From CANHCC01 sp040381555 (GTDB lineage: Bacteria > Bacteroidota > Bacteroidia > J057 > RFSG01): a stretch of DNA of 7,148 nt. The notes beneath the pieces were generated by a model. It searched no databases, was not told where the DNA came from, and saw only the letters and a program-made list of their open reading frames with translations. Below are positions 1-6,165 of this stretch, in pieces; the stretch's first letter is position 1; each line of letters opens with the position of its first letter. Both the position numbers and the translations under genes were made by a program. The stretch spans positions 1 through 7,148 of the forward strand of contig JBEIHC010000135.1 of assembly GCA_040381555.1 (NCBI GenBank). Direction: 5' to 3'.

Positions 1-50
1 AGTGTTAATAAGGGGAGATAACTCGTAGAGTTATCCTCCTTATTAACACT
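1..50. terminator. Long hairpin with T-rich 3' flank, terminator-like
   Basis: The left arm 1-24 pairs with the right arm 28-50 around a 3-base loop (GTA, 25-27). Thirteen perfect pairs (1-13 with 38-50) and eight perfect pairs (17-24 with 28-35) flank a small irregular step at 14-16/36-37 containing one bulged A. On the plus strand the hairpin is followed by T-rich sequence from 51 to about 77, as in an intrinsic terminator for transcription coming from the left. It lies 44 bases past the orfB stop, so on the minus strand it may also end the transposase message. It could also overlap the left end of the insertion sequence. The structure is seen directly; the function is inferred. Confidence 0.55.
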
Positions 51-94
51 CTTTTCTTTTTTGCTCCTTTTTTCTTTTGTGAACATGTTGATAT

Positions 95-928
95 CTACGC
101 GGCTGATGGGATTTGATAAAGTTCTGATGGCTTCTTTCGGTCGATTCCCTGGTGACTCTTTTTGAAATTATATTTTTCAAAGAACGCTTTCAGTCCATCT
201 TCCAAGGCATATCCATCTTTGGGTGGATGTAAATATACAAAATCATATTTTACAGTTCTCCATAACCTTTCAATGAATGCATTGTCGGTTGCTCGCCCCT
301 TTCCATCCATGCTTATTTGGATTTCTCTATTCTTGAGTTCCTCTATCCATGATTCGCAGGTAAATTGAGATCCTTGGTCTGAGTTGACAATCTCTGGTTT
401 ACCATAGCGTTTTATAGCCTCTCTTACTACCTCTATGCAGTTTTCTCCTGTCAGACTATTGCTTACCTTCCATCCTACAACAAAGCGGCTGTAATGGTCG
501 ATTATAGCTGTCAAATAAAGAAATCCTTTTTGCATGGGAATATAGGTGATATCTATCCCCCAGACCTGATTAGGGCGGTTAACGGACAGGTTTCTCAGAA
601 GATAGGGGCGAATGTACTTTGCCTTGCCTAACTTGCTAAGATTAGGCCCAGGATACACACATTGAATACCCATTAACCGTATCAACCTTCTGACTTTGGA
701 TTCACTTACGGAATAGCCAATATCCCTCAAATAATCCTGAGTCCTTAAGACACCATGTGTAGGTTCTGCCAGATGATGTTCATCAATCTTTTTCATTATT
801 TCCAGATTTAATTCGCTTTCACCAACAGACTTGTAATACATTGAGCTTAAATTGATTGACAGCAGTTTGCATTGCCTGCGTATACTCAACTGATGATTCG
901 GTTCTACCAACTCTTTTCTGTCCTTCAA
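95..928 (-). CDS. IS3-family transposase OrfB (DDE integrase domain)
   Basis: This is the catalytic half of the transposase, which cuts and joins the element's DNA ends. Residues 1-110 form the N-terminal region typical of OrfB (an HTH_21-like part around residues 40-90). The integrase core follows, with WGIDITYIP (Asp126), NSDQGSQF (Asp184) and DNAFIERLW (Glu220). The spacing of 35 residues between Asp184 and Glu220, with Lys227 seven residues after the Glu, is the DD(35)E signature of the IS3 family. The listed start is a TTG at 928 that overlaps the orfA stop. The frame stays open upstream through a lysine-rich stretch (KKKLAKNRP) to the A-run at 948-955, so the protein is probably made mainly as an OrfAB fusion by -1 frameshifting. 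No stops or missing catalytic residues are visible. I did not assign an IS3 subgroup. Confidence 0.93.
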   Translation of the reverse strand: MKDRKELVEPNHQLSIRRQCKLLSINLSSMYYKSVGESELNLEIMKKIDEHHLAEPTHGVLRTQDYLRDIGYSVSESKVRRLIRLMGIQCVYPGPNLSKLGKAKYIRPYLLRNLSVNRPNQVWGIDITYIPMQKGFLYLTAIIDHYSRFVVGWKVSNSLTGENCIEVVREAIKRYGKPEIVNSDQGSQFTCESWIEELKNREIQISMDGKGRATDNAFIERLWRTVKYDFVYLHPPKDGYALEDGLKAFFEKYNFKKSHQGIDRKKPSELYQIPSAA

Positions 929-1215
929 AGGCCGATTTTTCGCAAGCTTTTTTTTAGAAAGTCATTTTCCATTTCCAGCTGTCCGATTTTCGCGTAAAGA
1001 CTGTTCGCATCCATATTCTCGGTGCTCTTACCTGAATGATCCTTTTCAAAGAATTTTTCAGGATTCTTCACAAATTCCTTTTTCCAATTGCTGATCATGG
1101 TTTGATGAACTTCGAACCGAACTGCCAGCTGAGCCAGTGTTTCGCGTTCCTTCAGAGCTTCAAGAACTACCTTGAATTTGAACTCCGGACTGAATTTTCT
1201 TCTTGTGTTTGACAT
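925..1215 (-). CDS. IS3-family transposase OrfA (HTH DNA-binding subunit)
   Basis: This 96-aa protein opens with RRKFSPEFKFKVVLEAL, the usual beginning of the HTH_Tnp_1 (IS3/IS911 type) domain. A helix-turn-helix follows around residues 25-50 (LAQLAVRFEVHQTMISNWKK), and the C-terminal heptad-like stretch near residues 73-92 (LYAKIGQLEMENDFLKKSL) resembles the leucine zipper used for multimerisation. It binds the insertion sequence ends and, fused to OrfB, gives the full transposase. The start is ATG at 1215. The stop TGA at 927-925 overlaps the orfB TTG codon by two bases, so the listed reading frames share four nucleotides. Length and domain order are normal for the family. Confidence 0.92.
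   Translation of the reverse strand: MSNTRRKFSPEFKFKVVLEALKERETLAQLAVRFEVHQTMISNWKKEFVKNPEKFFEKDHSGKSTENMDANSLYAKIGQLEMENDFLKKSLRKIGL
948..955 (-). promoter_or_regulatory. Putative -1 programmed frameshift site (A8)
   Basis: On the minus strand the orfA frame reads CTA AAA AAA AGC. A slip of one base back after the second AAA gives AAG CTT GCG, which enters the open orfB frame. IS3-family elements normally make OrfAB by -1 frameshifting on such A-runs near the end of orfA. The run and both frames are visible; use of the site is inferred from the family. Confidence 0.7.
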
Positions 1216-1234
1216 GGTACTACGGTTTTATAAA

Positions 1235-1256
1235 GTTAAAGCTTTTTAAGCTTAAC
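1235..1256. other. Small hairpin in the orfA leader
   Basis: Two AAGCTT hexamers (1239-1244 and 1248-1253), each self-complementary, flank a TTT loop. The stem is extended by GTT (1235-1237) and AAC (1254-1256) with one bulged A. It lies between the insertion sequence end and the orfA ATG. In some IS elements such leader hairpins limit transposase expression from outside transcription; that role here is inference. Confidence 0.35.
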
Positions 1257-1260
1257 TACC

Positions 1261-1285
1261 GTTCCTGTTTTCTGGGGGTATTACA
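1261..1285 (-). repeat. Right terminal inverted repeat of the IS3 element (inferred)
   Basis: Read inward on the minus strand from 1285, the sequence starts TGTAATACCCCCAGAAAAC. The TGT start followed by a C-run is typical of IS3-family ends. The true length of the repeat cannot be fixed because the opposite end is not clearly in the window. Confidence 0.6.
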
Positions 1286-1431
1286 CTACTGCATACCCTG
1301 GCAATAACGCACCAATTACCCCATCATCCCGAATTAATTTCCCCTTCGGCTTGGGCATTTCAGTGGGAAGTCTTATTTTTATATCTTACTCCGATACTCT
1401 GGCAACAGATTATCCAAAATCGTACACGCCT
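1286..1431. other. Leader region between IS element and ilvE, with a cut minus-strand frame
   Basis: These 146 bases separate the inferred insertion sequence end from the ilvE ATG. On the minus strand an ATG at 1358 opens a 25-codon frame (MPKPKGKLIRDDGV..., ending GYAVV) whose TAA stop (1283-1281) comes from the insertion sequence end. It may be the beginning of a gene interrupted by the insertion, or chance. The region also holds the candidate ilvE promoter. No RNA gene was seen. Confidence 0.35.
1351..1381 (+). promoter_or_regulatory. ilvE: Candidate Bacteroidota-type promoter for ilvE
   Basis: TTGG at 1351-1354 and TATTTTTA at 1374-1381 are separated by 19 bases. They resemble the Bacteroidota -33 (TTG) and -7 (TAnnTTTG) elements, although the final G of the -7 box is missing. 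Transcription would start about 40 bases before the ATG at 1432. If correct, this shows that the TTG at 1351 is not the start codon. Confidence 0.3.
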
Positions 1432-2502
1432 ATGCAAACGCTCATGCAGATTCCAGTTCAGAAAACAAGCCACAGCCGCTTATCGCAAACAGATTTTAAA
1501 AACCTTGAATTCGGTAAATATATTGCTGACCACATGTTTACCGCCACCTGGAATCATGGCACTTGGGAAAATAGTGGTATTGAACCCTATGCACCTATCT
1601 CTGTGAGCCCTGCTGCATTGGGGCTACACTATGGACAAACGGTATTCGAAGGCATGAAAGCCTATCGTATGCAAAATGGAGATATTTCGATTTTTCGCCT
1701 GGAAAGACATTCTCAAAGATTCAATAAATCTCTGGAAAGAATGTCCATGGCGCCCGTGCCGCTCGAACTTTTCAAAGAAAGCCTGCTTACCCTCATCAGC
1801 CTTGATAGCGAATGGGTACCTAGAGAAGAAGGCTCCAGCCTTTATATCCGACCCTTCTGCTTCGCTTCTGAAGAGAGATTAGGCATGAAAGTGTCGGATG
1901 AATACAAATTTATGATCATCAATTCCCCTGTGGGTCCTTATTATGCCAAGCCACTTAAAGTAAAGGTCGAAAAACATTTCGTCCGCGCTGCGGAGGGCGG
2001 TACAGGCTATGCCAAATGTGGTGGTAACTATGGCGGTGCTTTTTATCCCGCTGCCCAAGCCAAAAAAGAAGGATTTGATCAAATCATTTGGACACATGCC
2101 TGTGGTCATGAGACCATAGAAGAAGCCGGCACTATGAATATGATGTTTGTACTAGACGGAAAACTCATTACGCCGCCAACTTCATCGTCTGTTCTGGACG
2201 GGATCACCCGAGACTCCCTCTTAACCTTGGCCGGACGCTTGGGTATTCCCCAGGAAGTAAGACCGGTGACCGTTTCTGAAATCCGGGATGGCTTAGAAAA
2301 TGGTAAACTTCAGGAAGCCTTTGGCGCTGGAACCGCAGCGGTTGTTGCTCCCATCAGTCATATATCCATTGACGATACCCTGTATGAAATCAGCGGATCA
2401 CAGGAAAATGCCATTTCCCTGAATCTAAAAAAGGCTCTGACCGATATTCGCACCGGAAAAGCCGAAGACTTTGCCGGGTGGAATACAATTCTGAAAGCGT
2501 AA
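1432..2502 (+). CDS. ilvE: Branched-chain amino acid aminotransferase (family II)
   Basis: This is a PLP-dependent enzyme that swaps the amino group between leucine, isoleucine or valine and 2-oxoglutarate, as the last step of their synthesis and the first step of their breakdown. With the ATG at 1432 the protein has 356 aa, normal for fold-type IV family II BCATs. Visible features, numbered from that Met, are SRL and DHMF near residues 15-36, HYGQTVFEGMKAY around 66-78, the PLP lysine Lys195 in GTGYAKCGGNYG, EEAGTMN around 230-236, GITR at 257-260 and FGAGTAAVVAP around 297-307. The frame stays open upstream to a TTG at 1351, but those 27 residues do not resemble the family. ATG at 1444 (352 aa) is an equally possible start. 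There is no clear ribosome-binding site, common in Bacteroidota. The gene looks intact despite the insertion sequence 146 bases upstream. Confidence 0.93.
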   Translation: MQTLMQIPVQKTSHSRLSQTDFKNLEFGKYIADHMFTATWNHGTWENSGIEPYAPISVSPAALGLHYGQTVFEGMKAYRMQNGDISIFRLERHSQRFNKSLERMSMAPVPLELFKESLLTLISLDSEWVPREEGSSLYIRPFCFASEERLGMKVSDEYKFMIINSPVGPYYAKPLKVKVEKHFVRAAEGGTGYAKCGGNYGGAFYPAAQAKKEGFDQIIWTHACGHETIEEAGTMNMMFVLDGKLITPPTSSSVLDGITRDSLLTLAGRLGIPQEVRPVTVSEIRDGLENGKLQEAFGAGTAAVVAPISHISIDDTLYEISGSQENAISLNLKKALTDIRTGKAEDFAGWNTILKA

Positions 2503-2588
2503 ACTTTCCTTCCCTTGCGATTGTTAGGCATTTAATCCCCTAATCTTGATTCTATCTGGAAAAGAGGGCAATTTTAAATTTTAATGCT

Positions 2589-3716
2589 ATGAATATCCAT
2601 GAAATGCTCAGCCGCGCTGTCAACCTCGAGCCTCTGTCTCAGGAAGAAGGCGTCTTTTTATATCATAAAGCCCCCCTCGCCTCTCTGATGTACGCTGCCG
2701 ATGCTATGCGACGCATCAAAAAGCAACATACCGAAGGCATCGTCACCTGGCAAATTGACCGCAATGTCAATACCACGAATGTCTGTGTGGCCAATTGTAA
2801 ATTTTGCAACTTCTATCGCATCCCCGGCCACCCGGAATCTTACATCACCGACGATGAAACCTATCGCCGGAAAATCGAAGAAACCTTTGCCCTCGGTGGC
2901 GATCAACTCCTGCTTCAGGGCGGCCATCATCCTGAGCTTGGGATTGAATTTTATGAAGACCTCTTCCGTAAACTCAAATCCTGGTATCCGGAATTAAAAC
3001 TCCACAGCCTTGGCCCACCTGAGATTGTGCATATTTCAGAATTGTCCAAGCTATCCTATTACGACACGCTGAAACGCCTCAAAGAAGCCGGTTTAGATTC
3101 CCTGCCCGGTGCCGGTGCAGAAATCTTAAATGACCGCGTGCGTCGTCTGGTCTCCAACGGCAAGTGTTCCGGTGAAGAATGGCTTGAAGTCATGCGTCAG
3201 GCCCACAAGCTGCATATCCCCTCGAGTGCCACCATGATGTTCGGACATGTCGAAACCATAGAAGAACGCTTCGAACACTTAGTGCGCATTCGGGCCGTAC
3301 AATACGAAAAACCCGAAGATGCCGTAGGCTTCTCCGCCTTCATCCCCTGGCCATATCAGGATGATGGCACTCTACTCAATCGGGTAAAAGGCATTCGTAA
3401 CAATACCCACGCAGAGGAGTATGTACGCATGCTTTCACTCTCCCGTATTATGTTGCCTAACATTGAAAATATCCAAGCATCCTGGCTTACAGTAGGTCCG
3501 GAAGTAGCTCAACTTTGCCTCTACGCTGGAGCAAATGATTTTGGCTCCATCATGATTGAGGAAAATGTGGTTTCTGCTGCCGGAGCTCCGTATCGCTTCA
3601 CTGCTACGCAAATTCAGGAAAGTATTCTCAATGCCGGCTTCACGCCAAAACTACGCGATCAAAAATACCGCTTCCGGGAAATCCCATCCGTTCTTCAAGG
3701 ACAAATACTTGCTTGA
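2589..3716 (+). CDS. mqnC: Cyclic dehypoxanthine futalosine synthase (radical SAM)
   Basis: MqnC converts dehypoxanthine futalosine to its cyclic form in the futalosine route to menaquinone, acting in the cytosol. The 375-aa protein has the radical SAM cluster motif CX3CX2C at Cys66, Cys70 and Cys73, following DRNVNTTN. Other family patterns are QGGHHPELG (110-118), PGAGAEIL (173-180), MMFGHVE (216-222), IQASW (295-299) and GANDFGSIMIEENVV (314-328). The last two favour MqnC over its relatives MqnE and CofG/CofH. The start ATG at 2589 gives the normal length; an ATG at 2584 is out of frame. The gene follows ilvE by 86 bases in the same direction without a visible terminator, so co-transcription is possible but unproven. 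No other menaquinone gene is in the window, which is usual because mqn genes are often scattered. Confidence 0.93.
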   Translation: MNIHEMLSRAVNLEPLSQEEGVFLYHKAPLASLMYAADAMRRIKKQHTEGIVTWQIDRNVNTTNVCVANCKFCNFYRIPGHPESYITDDETYRRKIEETFALGGDQLLLQGGHHPELGIEFYEDLFRKLKSWYPELKLHSLGPPEIVHISELSKLSYYDTLKRLKEAGLDSLPGAGAEILNDRVRRLVSNGKCSGEEWLEVMRQAHKLHIPSSATMMFGHVETIEERFEHLVRIRAVQYEKPEDAVGFSAFIPWPYQDDGTLLNRVKGIRNNTHAEEYVRMLSLSRIMLPNIENIQASWLTVGPEVAQLCLYAGANDFGSIMIEENVVSAAGAPYRFTATQIQESILNAGFTPKLRDQKYRFREIPSVLQGQILA

Positions 3717-3845
3717 GAAAGATTGTAGGTTTTAGCTTTCACTCATCCTCTATAGTTAGCTATCACAACCCACCTATTCGCTAATCAAACAAGTGGCTGC
3801 CTTATATAAAGCAAGCCTACACTGCACGAGCAATGGCCTGCAGGG

Positions 3846-3875
3846 CTGGCTCCCCTCCCCACCGGGGAGGGCCAG
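3846..3875. repeat. GC-rich hairpin in the mqnC-lyase gap
   Basis: CTGGC (3846-3850) pairs with GCCAG (3871-3875), and inside it CCTCCCC (3854-3860) pairs with GGGGAGG (3864-3870) around an ACC loop, with a 3-base bulge. It is followed by a purine-rich AGGGAGGGGGGAAGAG tract. Similar CCCTCCCC-loop-GGGGAGGG intergenic elements recur in many Bacteroidota genomes (general recollection, not checked). It lacks a T-run, so it is more like a REP-type repeat than an intrinsic terminator. Confidence 0.6.
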
Positions 3876-3889
3876 GGAGGGGGGAAGAG

Positions 3890-3910
3890 CGATAACGATA
3901 ACGATAACGA
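3890..3910 (+). repeat. Hexanucleotide tandem repeat (CGATAA)3
   Basis: Three exact copies of CGATAA run from 3890 to 3907, followed by a partial CGA. The repeat sits directly after the GC-rich hairpin and 38 bases before the lyase ATG, in its probable 5' untranslated region. Copy number could vary by slippage; any effect on expression is speculative. Confidence 0.8.
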
Positions 3911-3948
3911 AGGAGAGAAATAAGATAAACACGAGAATAAGGAAACAC

Positions 3949-4803
3949 ATGAGTAACCTCAAACTAATCGAATGTCCCAGAGATGCCATGCAGGGCATCA
4001 AAAACTTCATTGACACAGAGGTAAAAATTGAATACCTCAACGCCCTGCTCAAAGTTGGCTTTCATACCCTGGACTTCGGGAGTTTTGTTTCCCCCAAAGC
4101 CATTCCCCAAATGGCAGATACGAGGGAAGTATTAGCCCGTCTAGACATCGAACACTCCTCCACCAAACTCCTGGCCATCATTGCCAATCTGAGAGGTGCT
4201 GAAGATGCCGTTGCCTTTCCCGAAATAAGCTATCTCGGCTTCCCCTTTTCCCTCAGCGAAACCTTTCAACAACGCAACACCAACAACTCCCGGGAAAATG
4301 CCCTGGAGCTTGTTGCCGAAATGCAGGACCTTTGCAGCCGCAACCGGAAGGAACTCGTCGTTTATTTATCTATGGGCTTTGGCAATCCTTACGGCGATCC
4401 CTGGTCCCCTGAACTTGCCCTGGACTATGCCCGTCAAATTCAACAGATGGGCGTAGGCATAATCTCTTTGGCCGATACTGTGGGCGGTGCCGAAACAGAG
4501 AGTATTCGGGAGGTATTCCAACTGATACAGCATGAATTACCCGATACAGAAATAGGCGCACATTTCCACGCCACACCCTACAATTGGGAAGCCAAAATCG
4601 CCGCTGCCTACGAATCTGGATGCAAACGATTTGATGGCGCCCTTAAAGGTTTTGGGGGGTGCCCATTTGCCAAAGAAGAACTGACCGGCAATGTAGCCAC
4701 CGAGAATATTATAAGATATCTGGAAGGGAAAGGGGAAATGTTAGGCTTAGACCTCAATGCAATGCAGGTTGGGTTGGAAATGTCAGGGAAGGTGATGGGG
4801 TAG
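3949..4803 (+). CDS. Hydroxymethylglutaryl-CoA lyase family protein
   Basis: HMG-CoA lyases split HMG-CoA into acetoacetate and acetyl-CoA, the last step of leucine catabolism. From ATG at 3949 the protein has 284 aa, close to the usual 285-300. The HMGL-like TIM barrel starts with ECPRDAMQ (Arg11 and Asp12, matching the catalytic Arg and metal-binding Asp). It continues with GSFVSPKAIPQMADT (44-58), SLADTVGGA (173-181), the metal-binding HFH (His205, His207), GGCPF with the catalytic loop Cys238, and GNVATE with Asn248. It departs from the family where HxHD becomes HFHA and the following TYGQ becomes TPYN. The frame is open from 3793, but the extra part is translated intergenic repeat; AAGGAA lies just before 3949 and supports that start. 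Also called mvaB in some bacteria. The family is secure, but the exact substrate is less so. Confidence 0.85.
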   Translation: MSNLKLIECPRDAMQGIKNFIDTEVKIEYLNALLKVGFHTLDFGSFVSPKAIPQMADTREVLARLDIEHSSTKLLAIIANLRGAEDAVAFPEISYLGFPFSLSETFQQRNTNNSRENALELVAEMQDLCSRNRKELVVYLSMGFGNPYGDPWSPELALDYARQIQQMGVGIISLADTVGGAETESIREVFQLIQHELPDTEIGAHFHATPYNWEAKIAAAYESGCKRFDGALKGFGGCPFAKEELTGNVATENIIRYLEGKGEMLGLDLNAMQVGLEMSGKVMG

Positions 4804-4838
4804 AGGGGGCGACACACCACTCAGGTCGAACAAACAAG

Positions 4839-4853
4839 AATGGTAGAACCATT
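4839..4853. other. Small hairpin after the lyase gene
   Basis: AATGGT (4839-4844) and ACCATT (4848-4853) form a 6-bp stem around AGA, 36 bases past the lyase stop. There is no T-run after it, so it is at best a weak terminator candidate. Confidence 0.25.
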
Positions 4854-4945
4854 TCCAAGAAAACTATTCTGTTGTAATAATTACACTAACCTCAAATCTC
4901 CATTAAAAATTAATGTATTAAAACAAAATTTCATAAATTTGATTT

Positions 4946-5728
4946 ATGGATAAACTGGGTTATATCGAGATTAGAATTACTGGATCAAAAGGCAATTTTG
5001 ATCTTTCTCCAGATAACTTTGACATAAAGGATATAATGTCCTTGCTTGATAATGCAGAAAACCTATTGTACCCAGGAGATAAAAAAGACCGACCCTCCAT
5101 CAGTTACAAAATAGAAGCAGGATCTGTTAAACATATTTTTAAAACCTCCATTCAACAAATCATCATGTTGAATGCTGTCATTGGCCAGGTAAGCCAGGAA
5201 CAAAGTATAGATTTTCTTGATTTAGGGCCAGCCAAGGCATTTGAAAACATTCAAGATCTTGCGAAGAAGCGCGACTATACTGTTAGCATCACGACTTCTT
5301 TGAATAATACCAACGAGGTAAGAATTGACCATGCAACAAAATTCTACCGCACGGAAGCTATCTGGGCAGATGCGGAGTTCTATTTTTACGGAAAAGTAAC
5401 CAATGCAGGAGGTAAGGATAAAGCCAACATTCATGTATTAACCGAACAATATGGGAGTTTAAGAATTCAAACTCCTATCAGCTTTCTGGAGCAATATGAT
5501 GAAAACCTACTATACAAAACCTTTGGAATCCGGGCGACAGGGAAACAACATTCCGAAACAGGAGAGATAGATCCATCCTCATTACATTTTTTAGAGTTAA
5601 TAGACTATCAACCGAAGTACGATGAACCATATTTAAAAGCCCTTCGTGACAATGCAAAAAAATCCTGGCTGGGCAACATCAATCCAGATGAGTGGTTAAA
5701 AGAAATTAGAAGAGGATATAATGCATAG
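4946..5728 (+). CDS. Uncharacterised 260-aa protein
   Basis: I do not recognise a named family. The protein is soluble in appearance, with no signal peptide or membrane segment. Residues 1-115 mix charged helices with a notable SISYKIEAGSVKHIFKT stretch (51-67) followed by a short hydrophobic patch (IIMLNAVIG, 72-80). Residues 140-225 look beta-rich (EFYFYGKV, HVLTEQYGSLRIQT, TFGIRATGK, LHFLELIDY). The C-terminus is helical and basic with two Trp residues (241 and 250). The composition and codon use look like a real gene, and ATG at 4946 is the first in frame. The gene is monocistronic or pairs with the coding-looking remnant starting within its last codons. From the general look it resembles accessory-region proteins carried upstream of a small partner gene, but this is a weak impression and no function is claimed. 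Confidence 0.75.
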   Translation: MDKLGYIEIRITGSKGNFDLSPDNFDIKDIMSLLDNAENLLYPGDKKDRPSISYKIEAGSVKHIFKTSIQQIIMLNAVIGQVSQEQSIDFLDLGPAKAFENIQDLAKKRDYTVSITTSLNNTNEVRIDHATKFYRTEAIWADAEFYFYGKVTNAGGKDKANIHVLTEQYGSLRIQTPISFLEQYDENLLYKTFGIRATGKQHSETGEIDPSSLHFLELIDYQPKYDEPYLKALRDNAKKSWLGNINPDEWLKEIRRGYNA

Positions 5729-5943
5729 GAAGGAAAATAAATATACAGGAACGAAATATCATCCCGAACGATACCAAACTTTTTGCTCAGGCCGACTGCG
5801 AAAAGGCAATAGAATTTTATCTTTCTTCTGATAAAGAAAGTTTAAAGATTTATAAATTCCTCAAAGAAGAATTAACGCCAAAGTTTCAATTTATAGATTT
5901 ACATACGCCTTACCATGAAACTTTCGGACAGTTGGACTTTTGA
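5725..5943 (+). pseudogene. Coding-looking remnant after the 260-aa gene
   Basis: From 5725 to the TGA at 5941-5943 one frame is open for 72 codons. From about 5755 it reads like genuine protein (NIIPNDTKLFAQADCEKAI, then helices and FIDLHTPYHETFGQLDF at the end). It has no ATG, GTG or TTG start: the frame begins just after an in-frame TAA at 5719-5721 and its first codon is ATA. A separate ATG at 5721, overlapping the previous gene's stop, opens another frame that ends after 36 codons. The pattern suggests the C-terminal part of a partner gene whose beginning was deleted or frameshifted. A real gene with an unusual start, or one sequencing error joining the two frames, is also possible. I do not recognise the family. 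Confidence 0.5.
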
Positions 5944-6165
5944 TTAAAATTAAAAAATCTAGGCATTCTGGTTTGATTTCCATCATTAGATTCCTGAAAT
6001 ATCTTCTGGAATCGTAGAAAAGGTATAACGAAATATATTTGTGTGGGATGTCCCTCCGATACCCCCAACTTGACCTTAAATTCCTTGGCCTAAAGTTTCA
6101 GATACGGAATTTGCAATAAACCAAATGTTGAATTGTATTTGTTAAATAGAAATAAAAGCCCATCA
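5944..6165. other. AT-rich gap before the nucleotidyltransferase gene
   Basis: No gene is seen in these 222 bases. TATATTTG at 6034-6041 matches the Bacteroidota -7 consensus TAnnTTTG, but no convincing -33 TTG lies 17-23 bases upstream, so it is only a faint promoter candidate for the next gene. Confidence 0.3.

Larger units (their letters stand above)
1..1285 (-). mobile_element. IS3-family insertion sequence (left end unresolved)
   Basis: Two overlapping minus-strand genes, a helix-turn-helix OrfA and a DDE-integrase OrfB, have the classic IS3-family layout. The right end is inferred at 1285: read inward on the minus strand it begins TGTAATACCCCCAG, 70 bases before the orfA start, and IS3-family ends normally begin with TG. 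A similar TGTTAATAAGGGGAG starts at 3 on the plus strand. It aligns only loosely (TGT, AATA and AG shared, with one gap), so the left end could be at 3 or outside the window. If it is at 3 the element is 1283 bp, a usual IS3 size. No target duplication can be checked because the left flank is missing. Both transposase genes look intact, so the element may be active. Confidence 0.85.

Noticed and set aside
162..368. Plus-strand open frame inside the transposase
   Set aside because: It is a shadow of orfB, whose catalytic motifs are on the other strand.
1351..1431. N-terminal extension of ilvE from TTG
   Set aside because: The residues do not resemble the family, and the TTG fits better as part of a promoter box.
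1286..1560. Another plus-strand frame without stops running into ilvE
   Set aside because: It has no start codon and overlaps the securely identified ilvE frame; probably chance.
2658..2997. Open frames on both strands inside mqnC
   Set aside because: They are shadows of a gene with clear radical SAM motifs.
3717..3792. Terminator after mqnC
   Set aside because: Only very short arms (for example ATAG/CTAT) and no T-run were found.
3774..4052. Minus-strand frame and the plus-strand extension from 3793 around the lyase start
   Set aside because: Both translate the hairpin and the CGATAA repeat; the lyase family begins at the ATG at 3949, which has a nearby AAGGAA.
4370..4877. Shadow frames in the lyase gene
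   Set aside because: They overlap the strongly supported HMGL-like frame and lack family features.
4934..4945. TAAATTTG as a promoter -7 box for the 260-aa gene
   Set aside because: It matches the consensus but lies only a few bases before the ATG and has no -33 box at the right distance.
5222..5434. Minus-strand frame in the 260-aa gene
   Set aside because: Opposite to a longer, better coding frame; no recognisable motif.
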